From Maridesulfovibrio sp. (GTDB lineage: Bacteria; Desulfobacterota; Desulfovibrionia; Desulfovibrionales; Desulfovibrionaceae): a DNA stretch of 64,000 nt. A program made the translations under genes and the position numbers. Position 1 is the stretch's first letter. Each line of letters starts with the position of its first letter. Below, piece after piece: positions 1-7,372 of the stretch. The notes beneath the pieces are model-generated. The model was not told where the DNA came from and did not search any database. It saw nothing but the letters and a program-made list of their open reading frames with translations. The stretch is taken from positions 186,001 to 250,000 of the forward strand of contig NZ_OY763932.1 in the NCBI RefSeq assembly GCF_963667685.1. The letters are read 5' to 3'.

Positions 1-235
1 CTTCATTTACATTTACAAATATAAAAGCAGTGAGGGACCTTCCAACGGCTTTAGGATTAACGATGGCCTCATATCCGGTAAGTACACCTTTGCGTTCCAG
101 CTTACGTACCCGCTCGAGTACTGCTGAAGGAGCCATGCCTACCTTTCTTGCGATGTCTGCATTAGAAACCCGGCCACTATTCTGAAGTATTGTCAGAATT
201 CTACGATCAGTTTCGTCAATTTTTCTTTTGTTCAT
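1..235 (-). CDS. Lrp/AsnC-family transcriptional regulator (partial, N-terminal part)
   Basis: The reverse strand from 235 encodes about 78 residues that run off the left edge. They begin MNKRKIDETDRRILTILQ and continue through a helix-turn-helix (ADIARKVGMAPSAVLERVRKL), followed by the linker typical of Lrp/AsnC proteins (KGVLTGYEAIVNP) and the start of the RAM ligand-binding domain. These proteins usually bind DNA as dimers or octamers and respond to amino acids. The gene diverges from an EamA exporter at 861, a common regulator-exporter pairing, so control of that exporter is a reasonable inference. There is no clear Shine-Dalgarno before the ATG. The ligand cannot be told because the C-terminal domain is missing. 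Confidence 0.9.
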   Translation of the reverse strand, partial: MNKRKIDETDRRILTILQNSGRVSNADIARKVGMAPSAVLERVRKLERKGVLTGYEAIVNPKAVGRSLTAFIFVNVNE

Positions 236-247
236 GTGTTTTATAGA

Positions 248-276
248 ATAAAATTCAATTTTAAAGGTTTTGTCAA
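248..276 (-). promoter_or_regulatory. Candidate sigma70 promoter of the Lrp/AsnC gene
   Basis: Reading the reverse strand, TTGACA (276-271) is followed by a 17-base spacer and TTTTAT (253-248). Transcription would start about six bases before the ATG at 235, so the mRNA would be nearly leaderless, which fits the missing Shine-Dalgarno. The -35 is consensus; the -10 matches four of six. Confidence 0.4.
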
Positions 277-472
277 GAAGAAATGACACCACAACATACA
301 TTTAGCCATTAAAAGTTAGGCAAAACAGCCATGTAAAAGAATATATTTCTGCAACCAGCCTAGTATAACCGAATTTTCAACTAATGCATACAAAAACAGA
401 CTCTTACAACATTACTATATTGATTGACAAATCAGCCAAAATTGTCACAAATAATCAAGTTGCATACATTTT

Positions 473-491
473 TGTAAGAATCATCCTTACA
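473..491. promoter_or_regulatory. Inverted repeat TGTAAG-N7-CTTACA
   Basis: Six-base arms at 473-478 and 486-491 form a perfect interrupted palindrome in the divergent spacer. It directly abuts one copy of the ACAGAACAATA repeat. It could be an operator for the divergent Lrp-type regulator; this is inference only. Confidence 0.3.
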
Positions 492-765
492 GAACAATAA
501 AATGCAACAGAATAAAACTAACAGACTGAAGATTAACAATGCAGAAATTTGCAGTACAAGAGTTGAATAGAAGATTGCGTTTGAATGAAGCTCAACGAAT
601 TAAGTTCGTATAATACGCAACATGGCAGAACAAATCAAGCAAACAGAACATTCTTCTGATTTCTCAATTACACATACTTTTTTAACTGCAAAGAAAAATT
701 GAATGCCTTAGTAAAGGCTTAATTCGCAATAAAAGAATAATGATGCACCTAATACAAATCAGAAT

Positions 766-803
766 ATTGTTCTAATGGAACTCATTTGACGCCACAGAAC
801 AAT
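766..803. promoter_or_regulatory. Inverted repeat ATTGTTCT-N22-AGAACAAT upstream of EamA gene
   Basis: Perfect eight-base arms lie at 766-773 and 796-803. The right arm sits just downstream of a TTGACG hexamer (786-791) that could be the -35 of the exporter gene at 861; the -10 in the following bases is poor. The position suits an operator controlling the exporter. Confidence 0.35.
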
Positions 804-860
804 AGTCGTAAATATTCGCGATTCTACACACCATCAACCATCGGCAGGAACATAAATTAA

Positions 861-1742
861 ATGTCAGCGAACACACTGCTTTATTTAAAACTCATCGGCT
901 CAGTTGTATTTTGGGGCGGAACCTGGATTGCTGGTCGAATACTGGCTGGGGATATGACCCCGTACTCTGCCGCTTTCCTGCGTTTTTTCTTTGCTACAAT
1001 TTTCATGTTTTTCATTACCTGCCGGGTTACAGGTAAAAAACCAAACTGTCGCAGGAAAGACATCCTCCCTCTGGTATTCCTCGGACTGACCGGGGTTTTC
1101 ATGTATAATATTCTTTTTTTCAGCGGACTGAAAACAGTAGCGGCTGGACGTGCTGCTCTTATAATAGCAGCAACACCCAGCTTTATTGCTTTAGGCTCCG
1201 CACTTATTTTTAAAGAGAAATTTAATTTTTGGAAAACAGCCGGGTTAATTTTGGCCTTGATTGGGGTCAGCACGATTATCGGTCACGGCAATCCCATATC
1301 CATTCTTATTGAAGGTGCAAGCTTCGGAGATCTCTGCATCATAGGATGTGTACTCAGCTGGGCGGCTTATTCACTGGCCGCTAAACCTGTAGTAAAGCAA
1401 ATGCACCCAATTGAAACAGTGTTCTGGTCATGCCTTTTCGGTTCCATAATGCTGCTCATTCCTGCCCTTTTTAACGGTCTGGTTGCCGAAATATTCACGG
1501 CATCATTTATTGATTACAGCTGTATCATCTATCTTGCCTTACTGGGGACAAGCCTTGGCTTCAGTTGGTACTTCGAGGCCATACAGGAAATAGGCCCGTC
1601 TAAAACCGGGATTTTCATTAATCTGGTTCCGGTTACAGCTGTAGCCCTTGGGGCAATAATGCTGGGTGAACCGGTTGACCTATTCCTTGTTACCGGTGGT
1701 GCCATGACTATCTTCGGAGTTTGGCTGACAAACCGCAGCTAG
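861..1742 (+). CDS. EamA-family (DMT superfamily) membrane transporter
   Basis: A 293-residue integral membrane protein with about ten hydrophobic segments arranged as two homologous halves, the EamA (formerly DUF6) layout of drug/metabolite transporters. The start is typical (TLLYLKLIGSVVFWGGTWIAGR), and the end of the second half is characteristic (NLVPVTAVALGAIMLGEPVD). Members often export amino acids or other small metabolites; the substrate here is unknown. The ATG at 861 is preceded by AGGAA at 846-850. The divergent Lrp/AsnC gene suggests amino-acid-responsive control. A second EamA gene, a separate paralogue, lies at 3138. Confidence 0.9.
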   Translation: MSANTLLYLKLIGSVVFWGGTWIAGRILAGDMTPYSAAFLRFFFATIFMFFITCRVTGKKPNCRRKDILPLVFLGLTGVFMYNILFFSGLKTVAAGRAALIIAATPSFIALGSALIFKEKFNFWKTAGLILALIGVSTIIGHGNPISILIEGASFGDLCIIGCVLSWAAYSLAAKPVVKQMHPIETVFWSCLFGSIMLLIPALFNGLVAEIFTASFIDYSCIIYLALLGTSLGFSWYFEAIQEIGPSKTGIFINLVPVTAVALGAIMLGEPVDLFLVTGGAMTIFGVWLTNRS

Positions 1743-2098
1743 ACTTGTTTTAAAAAACATGAAAGATTTGCCGCCAGCGGCTACACAGAGAGACTCTCTT
1801 GGGCTCGTAATTTTCGAAAATAGTGTTGCTGGACTCATCAAAAACTTTGAACAGTTTGAGGCTGCTATTTGATGAGAAACACCGTATAATTATTATAGGC
1901 CAGCAGAAAGATTAAAAACTTCAACAGACAACACGGCGAATCTAAAATACTTTGGGATTCTTGAACCTTGTTCCTACAAATCCTACGGAATACAGATCTT
2001 GATGTTGCCTAAGGCAACACGGGCCACAAGATGTGGCGAATCAAAGTGGTTTAAACCCCAGAAGGATAATCCCGGCAGGGACGCCGGAGGCATTAAAT
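1743..2098. other. 356-base gap holding a long hairpin and the darP leader
   Basis: No gene is seen. CTCATCAAA (1834-1842) and TTTGATGAG (1868-1876) form a perfect nine-pair stem, extendable by GTGTT/AACAC, with no following U-tract. ATTTTCGAAAAT at about 1810 is a small palindrome. The last 95 bases form the leader described separately. Confidence 0.5.
2003..2090 (+). promoter_or_regulatory. Hairpin-rich 5' leader of darP
   Basis: Three compact perfect stems follow one another: TGTTGCC/GGCAACA (2003-2019), GCCACA/TGTGGC (2023-2037) and CCGGC/GCCGG (2072-2087). The last overlaps the GGAGG ribosome-binding site at 2086-2090. A GGTTTAAACC palindrome lies between the second and third. A stem that occludes the ribosome-binding site suggests a regulatory leader. 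The sequence matches no RNA family I can name with confidence. Confidence 0.45.
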
Positions 2099-2614
2099 AT
2101 GTACGACGCAGACAATTTATATAACGATGAAGAGGAATATTCCGGCCCCAGTAGATCCCAGAAAAAGCGTGACATGATCGCTTTGCAGAAACTGGCGGAA
2201 AAGCTGATGACTTTAGGCCCTGAACTTATAAAAAAATGTGGCCTCCCGGATTATTTCATTGAAGAAGTCCGGGATGCAATGGCCATCAAGTCTCATGAAG
2301 CCAAACGCCGCAAGGTGCAATACATCGGCAAGATCATGCGCGATATCGATCCGCAGCCGCTTATCGACTTTCTTGAAGATATCGAGACCGGAAACAGGGC
2401 TGATAATTTAAGATTTCACGCGCTTGAACAGTGGCGCGACAGACTTGTTGAAGGTGACTTTTCCGTACTTGATGAAATTCTGGAGAAACACCCGAAAGCG
2501 GACCGCCAGCGTATTTCACAACTGGCCCGTAATGCAAAAAAAGAAAAAGAAAATTCCAAGCCGTCAAAGTCAGCGCGCGCCCTTTTTAAGACATTACGCG
2601 AATTATCTGAATAG
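2099..2614 (+). CDS. darP: DarP (YjgA/DUF615) ribosome biogenesis factor
   Basis: A 171-residue, highly charged, helical protein matching the YjgA/DarP family. Conserved blocks are SQKKRDMIALQKLAEKL near the N-terminus, KRRKVQYIGKIMRD in the middle, and the C-terminal ADRQRISQLARNAKKEKE followed by KSARALFKTLREL. In E. coli DarP associates with late 50S precursors and promotes subunit maturation. I chose the ATG at 2099 because GGAGG lies eight bases upstream and the family starts here. The frame stays open to a GTG at 2033, but those 22 extra codons cover the hairpin leader and lack a ribosome-binding site. Confidence 0.88.
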   Translation: MYDADNLYNDEEEYSGPSRSQKKRDMIALQKLAEKLMTLGPELIKKCGLPDYFIEEVRDAMAIKSHEAKRRKVQYIGKIMRDIDPQPLIDFLEDIETGNRADNLRFHALEQWRDRLVEGDFSVLDEILEKHPKADRQRISQLARNAKKEKENSKPSKSARALFKTLRELSE

Positions 2615-2656
2615 ACAGTCTTGACTCTACTGGAAACATTCTTACTTTACTTATGT

Positions 2657-2672
2657 TGTGAATTAATTCACA
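2657..2672. promoter_or_regulatory. CRP/FNR-type palindrome TGTGA-N6-TCACA
   Basis: TGTGAATTAATTCACA is a perfect 16-base palindrome with the TGTGA-N6-TCACA form bound by CRP/FNR-family regulators. It lies 37 bases before the GTG of the zinc-ribbon gene and just upstream of a TATATT hexamer (2675-2680). It would overlap the core promoter, so it looks more like a repressor site than an activator site. The cognate regulator is not in the window. Confidence 0.55.
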
Positions 2673-2708
2673 GCTATATTTTAAAAGCACAAATCAAGGA
2701 GAAAGACC

Positions 2709-2969
2709 GTGAGCACTTATATGTTTAAAGGCGTTGAGCTGGAAGAAAGGATTTGCCCCCATTGTGGCGAAAAACTTAGTCCGTGGTTGGCTCCACCGGA
2801 ATCCGGCTGGGGAGTAATCGTGGCCTGTGACAATAACGACTGCCCACACTACGTAGGCTCTGACTGCGATATCATCAACAAACGTGACGACTCCAACCTC
2901 GGATGCCGTTATGCTGAAAATCCAGATAACAAATACACTCCTTTCAATCTCCTTGCATGGACCAGATAA
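2709..2969 (+). CDS. Small zinc-ribbon-like protein, function unknown
   Basis: An 86-residue soluble protein with two cysteine pairs, CPHC (C16, C19) and CDNNDC (C40, C45), plus C53 and C66. This suggests a small zinc-binding or redox-sensitive fold. The rest is rich in aromatic and acidic residues. I cannot assign a function. The GTG start at 2709 is preceded by AAGGAGAAAG at a good distance. It is a single-gene unit, with a CRP/FNR-like palindrome upstream and an intrinsic terminator right after the stop. Independent regulation by a redox or nitrosative-stress regulator is therefore plausible but unproven. Confidence 0.8.
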   Translation: MSTYMFKGVELEERICPHCGEKLSPWLAPPESGWGVIVACDNNDCPHYVGSDCDIINKRDDSNLGCRYAENPDNKYTPFNLLAWTR

Positions 2970-2986
2970 AATTCTTTAATATTAAT

Positions 2987-3026
2987 AAAAATCCCCGCAA
3001 GCCACGGCCTGCGGGGATTTTTATTT
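2987..3026 (+). terminator. Intrinsic terminator after zinc-ribbon gene
   Basis: AAAAATCCCCGC (2987-2998) pairs with GCGGGGATTTTT (3011-3022), followed by further T residues. This is a strong GC stem with a U-tract, 17 bases after the stop. Confidence 0.9.
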
Positions 3027-3067
3027 TGCAATACTCAAACAAATCATATTTGAGATTAAACCTCTTA

Positions 3068-3096
3068 TTGACAAAGTAAATCACAGCTTCTATTTC
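3068..3096 (+). promoter_or_regulatory. Candidate sigma70 promoter of the second EamA gene
   Basis: TTGACA (3068-3073), a 17-base spacer and TATTTC (3091-3096) lie 42 bases before the ATG at 3138. The -35 is consensus; the -10 is weak. Confidence 0.4.
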
Positions 3097-3137
3097 AGAA
3101 TTCCCAAAATCTGAAATCGTCTCCGGTGAGGACTTAC

Positions 3138-4025
3138 ATGTCTTTTCTTAAGTCTCAGTCTATTGCGGTTGTTGCCCTGATAACTGCGGTGCTGCTCTGG
3201 TCCAGCTCATTCATTGCGCTCAAAATATCCATGGCTGTATATGATCCTACATTTGTGATCTTCGGCCGAATGATGCTGGCATCGCTCTGCTTCCTGTTCT
3301 TCATTCCCAATTTCAGAAAACAGCCAATTCGCAAGGGAGACTTTAGATGGCTGGTATTCATGGCTTTTTGTGAGCCATGCATGTACTTTGTTTTTGAAAG
3401 TCAGGCCTTAACAATGACTTCTGCCTCACAGGCTGGAATGATATGCGCAACACTGCCGCTGCTTATGGCTGTTTCTGCGCGTTTCATTCTTAATGAAGAA
3501 TTAAGTCGCCGCACTTTGATCGGATTTATTCTGGCTGTCTGCGGTGGCGTATGGCTTTCCATTTCCTCGGAATCATCAGAGAGCGCTCCAAACCCGATAC
3601 TAGGCAATTTCTTTGAATTCTTAGCCATGTGCTGCGCCGTTGGGTACATGACCGTGCTAAAGAAAATGACTGCACACTACTCCACCCTGTTCCTGACTGC
3701 TTTTCAGGCATTTATGGGTGCAATTTTCTATCTGCCATTACTCGCCCTGCCTTCTACAAACATGCCGACTGTGTTTGACCCGTTAGCGGCAGGCAGCATC
3801 ATTTATCTAGGTATATGCATTACCATAGGGGCATACGGACTATATAACTTCGGTATGTCCAAGCTACCGGCCAACCAAACCACCGCCTATGTGAATCTTA
3901 TCCCGGTCTTCACCCTCATCTTCGGCTGGCTGATCCTTGATGAAACATTTACCACGATGCAATTCATGGCAGCAGCGCTGGTCATGGGTGGAGTTATCCT
4001 GAGTCAGGATAAAAAGAGCGGTTAA
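3138..4025 (+). CDS. EamA-family (DMT superfamily) membrane transporter
   Basis: A 295-residue ten-segment membrane protein with two EamA halves. It begins MSFLKSQSIAVVALITAVLL and the second half ends with the family-typical NLIPVFTLIFGWLILDE. Substrate unknown. The ATG at 3138 is preferred because GGTGAGG ends six bases upstream; a GTG at 3126 is in frame but lies inside that ribosome-binding site. It shares only the family architecture with the exporter at 861. A shared terminator separates it from convergent mqnD, and it has its own candidate promoter, so it appears monocistronic. Confidence 0.9.
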   Translation: MSFLKSQSIAVVALITAVLLWSSSFIALKISMAVYDPTFVIFGRMMLASLCFLFFIPNFRKQPIRKGDFRWLVFMAFCEPCMYFVFESQALTMTSASQAGMICATLPLLMAVSARFILNEELSRRTLIGFILAVCGGVWLSISSESSESAPNPILGNFFEFLAMCCAVGYMTVLKKMTAHYSTLFLTAFQAFMGAIFYLPLLALPSTNMPTVFDPLAAGSIIYLGICITIGAYGLYNFGMSKLPANQTTAYVNLIPVFTLIFGWLILDETFTTMQFMAAALVMGGVILSQDKKSG

Positions 4026-4114
4026 CGTTACCACCTTTCCATTAAGCCGTCGCACTATCTGTCACAGACATTTTAGCGATGCCTCGCATACAGCTTCTCA
4101 AACGTGAAAACAAC

Positions 4115-4156
4115 AAAACTCGCAATAGCCAAAAAACTATTGCGAGTTTTGAGTTT
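4115..4156. terminator. Bidirectional terminator between EamA gene and mqnD
   Basis: AAAACTCGCAATAG (4115-4128) pairs perfectly with CTATTGCGAGTTTT (4137-4150) around an eight-base loop. T-tracts lie on both sides, so it can serve both convergent genes. Confidence 0.9.
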
Positions 4157-4239
4157 CATATTCTCAATACAAAACGATTAAGCCCGTCATGCTTTTATAA
4201 AAATTACTCGATCCCGTAAGAAAACCCTGCCGGGAACAT

Positions 4240-5088
4240 CTACATATCAATAAAGATATTCTTAGCCGGCAATTCAATCCCATCCATTCTGGCAGCTTCC
4301 TGCAGCAGCCTTGAAACGGCCTGCTCGCCTTCTTCACCAACATTATCGGAATAGTCAGTCACAAATGTTTTGATGTGCTGGTGGATAACCTCATCATCCA
4401 TTTCCTGAGCATGTTCTTTGATGTATGGCCATGCGGCTTTTTCATCAACAGAAGAAAGAATTAAAGATTTACGAATAGCAGCGTTTACCAATGCTGCGGT
4501 TTCAGGACCGAGTGAACGCTTGATGGCAATGGAGCCTAACGGGATAGGCAACCCCGAGAAATCCTCCCACCACTGGCCGAGATCTGCAAGTTTGGAAAGA
4601 CCGAGGGATTCATAAGTAAAACGTCCTTCGTGAATGACGACTCCGGCATCAACCTCGCCATTTTTGATAGCAGGCATGACCTGATCAAAAACCATTTCCA
4701 CCAATTCAACTTTAATTCCGGCCTCACGGCACATCAGGCTGAACAATAAATTGGCTGTTGTGTTGCGGCCCGGTATGGCTATACGCTTGCCATTGAGGTC
4801 CCCTATGGTGCAAGGTGCTCCGGTAAGCAGCAAAGGCCCGACTCCACGGCCCATAGCTCCCCCCGCACGCAGCAGGATATAATCATCCATAATATGCGCG
4901 GCGGCATGGACGGAGACCTTGCAGATATCCATTTGCCCGGCACGGGCCATGGAATTCAGCTCTTCCACATCGGCCAGGGTGACGTTCAGTTTGAAAGGGT
5001 CTATACTTACTGCCCCGCTGGCGAGGGCATGAAAAATAAAGGTATCGTTAGGACAGGGCGAGTAGCCCAATTTCAATATTTTGCTCAT
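4240..5088 (-). CDS. mqnD: 1,4-dihydroxy-6-naphthoate synthase, menaquinone (futalosine pathway)
   Basis: A 282-residue periplasmic-binding-fold enzyme. MqnD converts cyclic dehypoxanthinyl futalosine to 1,4-dihydroxy-6-naphthoate. The family signature LGYSPCPNDTFIFHAL is at the N-terminus, and the AIPGRNTTANLLFSL and DAGVVIHEGRFTYE blocks follow. I chose the ATG at 5088; a TTG six bases further upstream is in frame but has no better ribosome-binding site. The gene diverges from mqnE-mqnC-mqnA across about 90 bases, so four futalosine-pathway steps are grouped here. Menaquinone is the expected respiratory quinone of sulfate reducers. Confidence 0.93.
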   Translation of the reverse strand: MSKILKLGYSPCPNDTFIFHALASGAVSIDPFKLNVTLADVEELNSMARAGQMDICKVSVHAAAHIMDDYILLRAGGAMGRGVGPLLLTGAPCTIGDLNGKRIAIPGRNTTANLLFSLMCREAGIKVELVEMVFDQVMPAIKNGEVDAGVVIHEGRFTYESLGLSKLADLGQWWEDFSGLPIPLGSIAIKRSLGPETAALVNAAIRKSLILSSVDEKAAWPYIKEHAQEMDDEVIHQHIKTFVTDYSDNVGEEGEQAVSRLLQEAARMDGIELPAKNIFIDM

Positions 5089-5127
5089 GGGCAATGTTTT
5101 ATATTTTTAAGAGCCGGAAATCCAGTG

Positions 5128-5156
5128 TTGACATGGCTGGAAGCGACTTTTATTTA
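5128..5156 (+). promoter_or_regulatory. Candidate sigma70 promoter of mqnE-mqnC-mqnA
   Basis: TTGACA (5128-5133), a 17-base spacer and TATTTA (5151-5156) lie 24 bases before the mqnE start in the divergent mqnD-mqnE spacer. The -35 is consensus, the -10 weak. Confidence 0.45.
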
Positions 5157-5179
5157 CGGCTGAACAAAGGTGAATATAA

Positions 5180-6268
5180 ATGATCTCAAAAAATTACTTT
5201 AAAAATGCCGGACTCGGTTCCATCCTCGACAAGGTTCTTGCCGAAGAAAGGATTTCCACTGAGGACGGACTTACCCTTTTTAACTGTCCCGACCTCAACG
5301 CGCTTGGAGCGCTAGCTTCCATCCGCAGGCGCCAACTGCACGGTGATAAAACTTTTTATGTCATAAACCGCCACATCAATTACACAAATATTTGTGTAAA
5401 CGGCTGCCTGTTCTGTGCTTATGCTCGCAAACCAGGACAAGAAGGTTCCTTCAAACTGAGCAAAGAAGATATTCTTAAAAAGCTTGAGAGTGCTCCAATT
5501 CCACCCCGCGAAGTTCATATTGTTGGTGGGTGCCACCATAATATCCCGCTCTCATTTTTTGAAGAGACTTTCATTGAAATAAAGAAGCTCCTTCCACGGT
5601 CAGTAATCAAATCGTTCACCGCAGTGGAAATCTCACATTTCGCCGCTTTCGAAGGAATATCTACGATCGAAGTACTAAAACGTTTGAAAGCTGCAGGTTC
5701 TGAAATGCTTACCGGGGGCGGTGCTGAAATTTTCAATCCTGAAGTCCGCGCAAAAATATGTCCTGAAAAACTTCCCGGCAAAGATTGGCTGCGTATCCAT
5801 GGAGAAGCTCACGAGCTGGGCTATACAACAAACTGCACCATGCTTTACGGACATGTTGAATCCTACGCGGACCGCGTGGACCATCTTGATCAGCTTCGGC
5901 GCCAACAGGATATCTCAGGCGGTTTCAACTGCTTAATCAACCTGCCATTTCTGACTGCAAACAGCAGGCTTAAAATTGATAATCCACTGACAGGCGTTGA
6001 TGAACTTCGCAACATGGCTGTCAGCCGACTTATGATCGATAACATTCCACACATCAAAGCATACTGGGTTATGCTCGGCGTCAAACAGGCACAGGCCGCT
6101 CTTCATTTCGGTGCAGACGATTTCGACGGGACCGTGGTCGAGGAAAAAATAGGACATATGGCCGGGGCAAATTCAGAACAAGGTCTCAGCCGTAATGAGC
6201 TGGAAGAAATGATCATCGGGTGCGGTTTTAGACCCGTTGAACGCGATGCTGCTTTTAATGAGGTTTAA
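5180..6268 (+). CDS. mqnE: Aminodeoxyfutalosine synthase, radical SAM
   Basis: A 362-residue radical SAM enzyme with a CX3CX2C cluster motif, C72-C76-C79 (ICVNGCLFCAY), preceded by the family-typical NRHINYTN. MqnE joins 3-(1-carboxyvinyloxy)benzoate (the MqnA product) to SAM-derived adenosine to form aminodeoxyfutalosine. GGGAEIFNPEVRAKICPEK favours MqnE over MqnC, which has AEILVDEVRSRIAP in the next gene. The ATG at 5180 has AAGGTG about eight bases upstream. It is the first gene of mqnE-mqnC-mqnA; mqnC begins seven bases after its stop. The two adjacent radical SAM genes are paralogous, so the E/C split rests on these motifs. Confidence 0.92.
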   Translation: MISKNYFKNAGLGSILDKVLAEERISTEDGLTLFNCPDLNALGALASIRRRQLHGDKTFYVINRHINYTNICVNGCLFCAYARKPGQEGSFKLSKEDILKKLESAPIPPREVHIVGGCHHNIPLSFFEETFIEIKKLLPRSVIKSFTAVEISHFAAFEGISTIEVLKRLKAAGSEMLTGGGAEIFNPEVRAKICPEKLPGKDWLRIHGEAHELGYTTNCTMLYGHVESYADRVDHLDQLRRQQDISGGFNCLINLPFLTANSRLKIDNPLTGVDELRNMAVSRLMIDNIPHIKAYWVMLGVKQAQAALHFGADDFDGTVVEEKIGHMAGANSEQGLSRNELEEMIIGCGFRPVERDAAFNEV

Positions 6269-6274
6269 ATTAGT

Positions 6275-7372
6275 ATGAATAATCTTACTCAAAGCCCTGC
6301 TGAAGTTCTGGAAATCGGTGCAAGAATAGACGCCGGAGAACGTATTGATTTTGATGAAGCCGTTACCTTGATGGAAAAGGCTGATCTCTTTGACCTTGGT
6401 AGCCTTGCCCACTCCATCAGGATGAAGAAACATCCTGAACCCAACGTTACCTATGTTATCGACCGCAACATCAACTATTCCAACATCTGTGATTGCGGAT
6501 GCCGTTTCTGCGCTTTTTTCAAGGCGCCCGGTAAAGATGGCGGGTTCGTTATAAGCCGTGAAGAACTGGCCCAGAAAATTCAGGAAACAATTGATCTGGG
6601 GGGGACCCAGATTTTAATGCAGGGTGGACATCACCCTGAACTGCCGCTGTCTTTTTACGAAGACATGCTGCGCTTCATAAAAGAGAATTATCCGGTTCAC
6701 ATCCATGCCTTTTCTCCGCCGGAAGTTGTTTACTGGAGTGAGTTAAACGGAATAACTGTCAAAGAAGTCCTTGAGCGTCTTATAGCTGCCGGACTGGCTT
6801 CTATTCCTGGTGGAGGAGCTGAGATCCTAGTGGATGAAGTGCGAAGCAGAATTGCGCCTAAGAAATGCAGCACTGCTAAATGGCTCGAAGTCATGGAAAC
6901 AGCGCATAGTTTAGGGCTGCGCACTACCGCTACCATGATGTTTGGACACGAAGAACAGCCTGTTGACCGCATTAAACATCTTTTTGCTCTACGAGAAGTC
7001 CAGGACCGCACCGGAGGATTCACTGCTTTTATCCCATGGACCTTTCAGCCGGATCACACAAACATTCCTTATGCCCGGAAGATGACCAGCATTGAATATT
7101 TACGCATGCTTGCAGTTTCCAGAATTGTGCTCGACAACTTCGATAACGTACAGGTTTCCTGGGTAACCATGGGACCGAAAATTTCGCAACTCGCACTTTT
7201 CTATGGCGGTAATGACTTTGGTTCAACTATGATTGAAGAAAACGTAGTAAAAGCGGCTGGAGTGAGCTTTAGGCTTTCCGAAGCAGAAATCCACAATCTG
7301 ATTGCAAAAGCCGGTTTCGTGCCTAAACAGCGACTTATGGACTATACTCTCGTGGAGAATATTAATGAGTAA
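6275..7372 (+). CDS. mqnC: Cyclic dehypoxanthinyl futalosine synthase, radical SAM
   Basis: A 365-residue radical SAM enzyme with C72-C76-C79 in ICDCGCRFCAF, just after DRNINYSN. MqnC closes the spiro ring of dehypoxanthinyl futalosine. GGGAEILVDEVRSRIAPKK and the later TATMMFGHEE block are typical of MqnC. The start at 6275 is served by GAGGT inside the end of mqnE. Its 3' end overlaps mqnA by eight bases (ATGAGTAA), implying translational coupling. The pathway also needs a nucleosidase step (MqnB or a substitute MTA/SAH nucleosidase), for which no gene is seen here. Confidence 0.93.
   Translation: MNNLTQSPAEVLEIGARIDAGERIDFDEAVTLMEKADLFDLGSLAHSIRMKKHPEPNVTYVIDRNINYSNICDCGCRFCAFFKAPGKDGGFVISREELAQKIQETIDLGGTQILMQGGHHPELPLSFYEDMLRFIKENYPVHIHAFSPPEVVYWSELNGITVKEVLERLIAAGLASIPGGGAEILVDEVRSRIAPKKCSTAKWLEVMETAHSLGLRTTATMMFGHEEQPVDRIKHLFALREVQDRTGGFTAFIPWTFQPDHTNIPYARKMTSIEYLRMLAVSRIVLDNFDNVQVSWVTMGPKISQLALFYGGNDFGSTMIEENVVKAAGVSFRLSEAEIHNLIAKAGFVPKQRLMDYTLVENINE

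Larger units (their letters stand above)
236..860. other. 625-base spacer between Lrp/AsnC gene and EamA gene
   Basis: No convincing gene is present. The DNA is AT-rich and repeats an (A/G)CAGAACA motif at about 490, 625, 643 and 795. Two of the copies share the 11-mer ACAGAACAATA (490-500 and 795-805). Such a motif array is compatible with a regulator that binds several sites, as Lrp-type proteins do. That link is inference. Confidence 0.4.

Noticed and set aside
539-613. 24-codon basic open frame in the Lrp/EamA spacer
   Set aside because: Too short, with a weak ribosome-binding site and no sign of selection visible in one sequence.
2060-2090. TPP riboswitch before darP
   Set aside because: Only the GGATAAT...AGGGA part is similar; the CUGAGA core is missing and darP is not a thiamine gene.
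2033-2098. N-terminal extension of DarP from a GTG
   Set aside because: It covers perfect hairpins, lacks a ribosome-binding site and is absent in the family as I know it.
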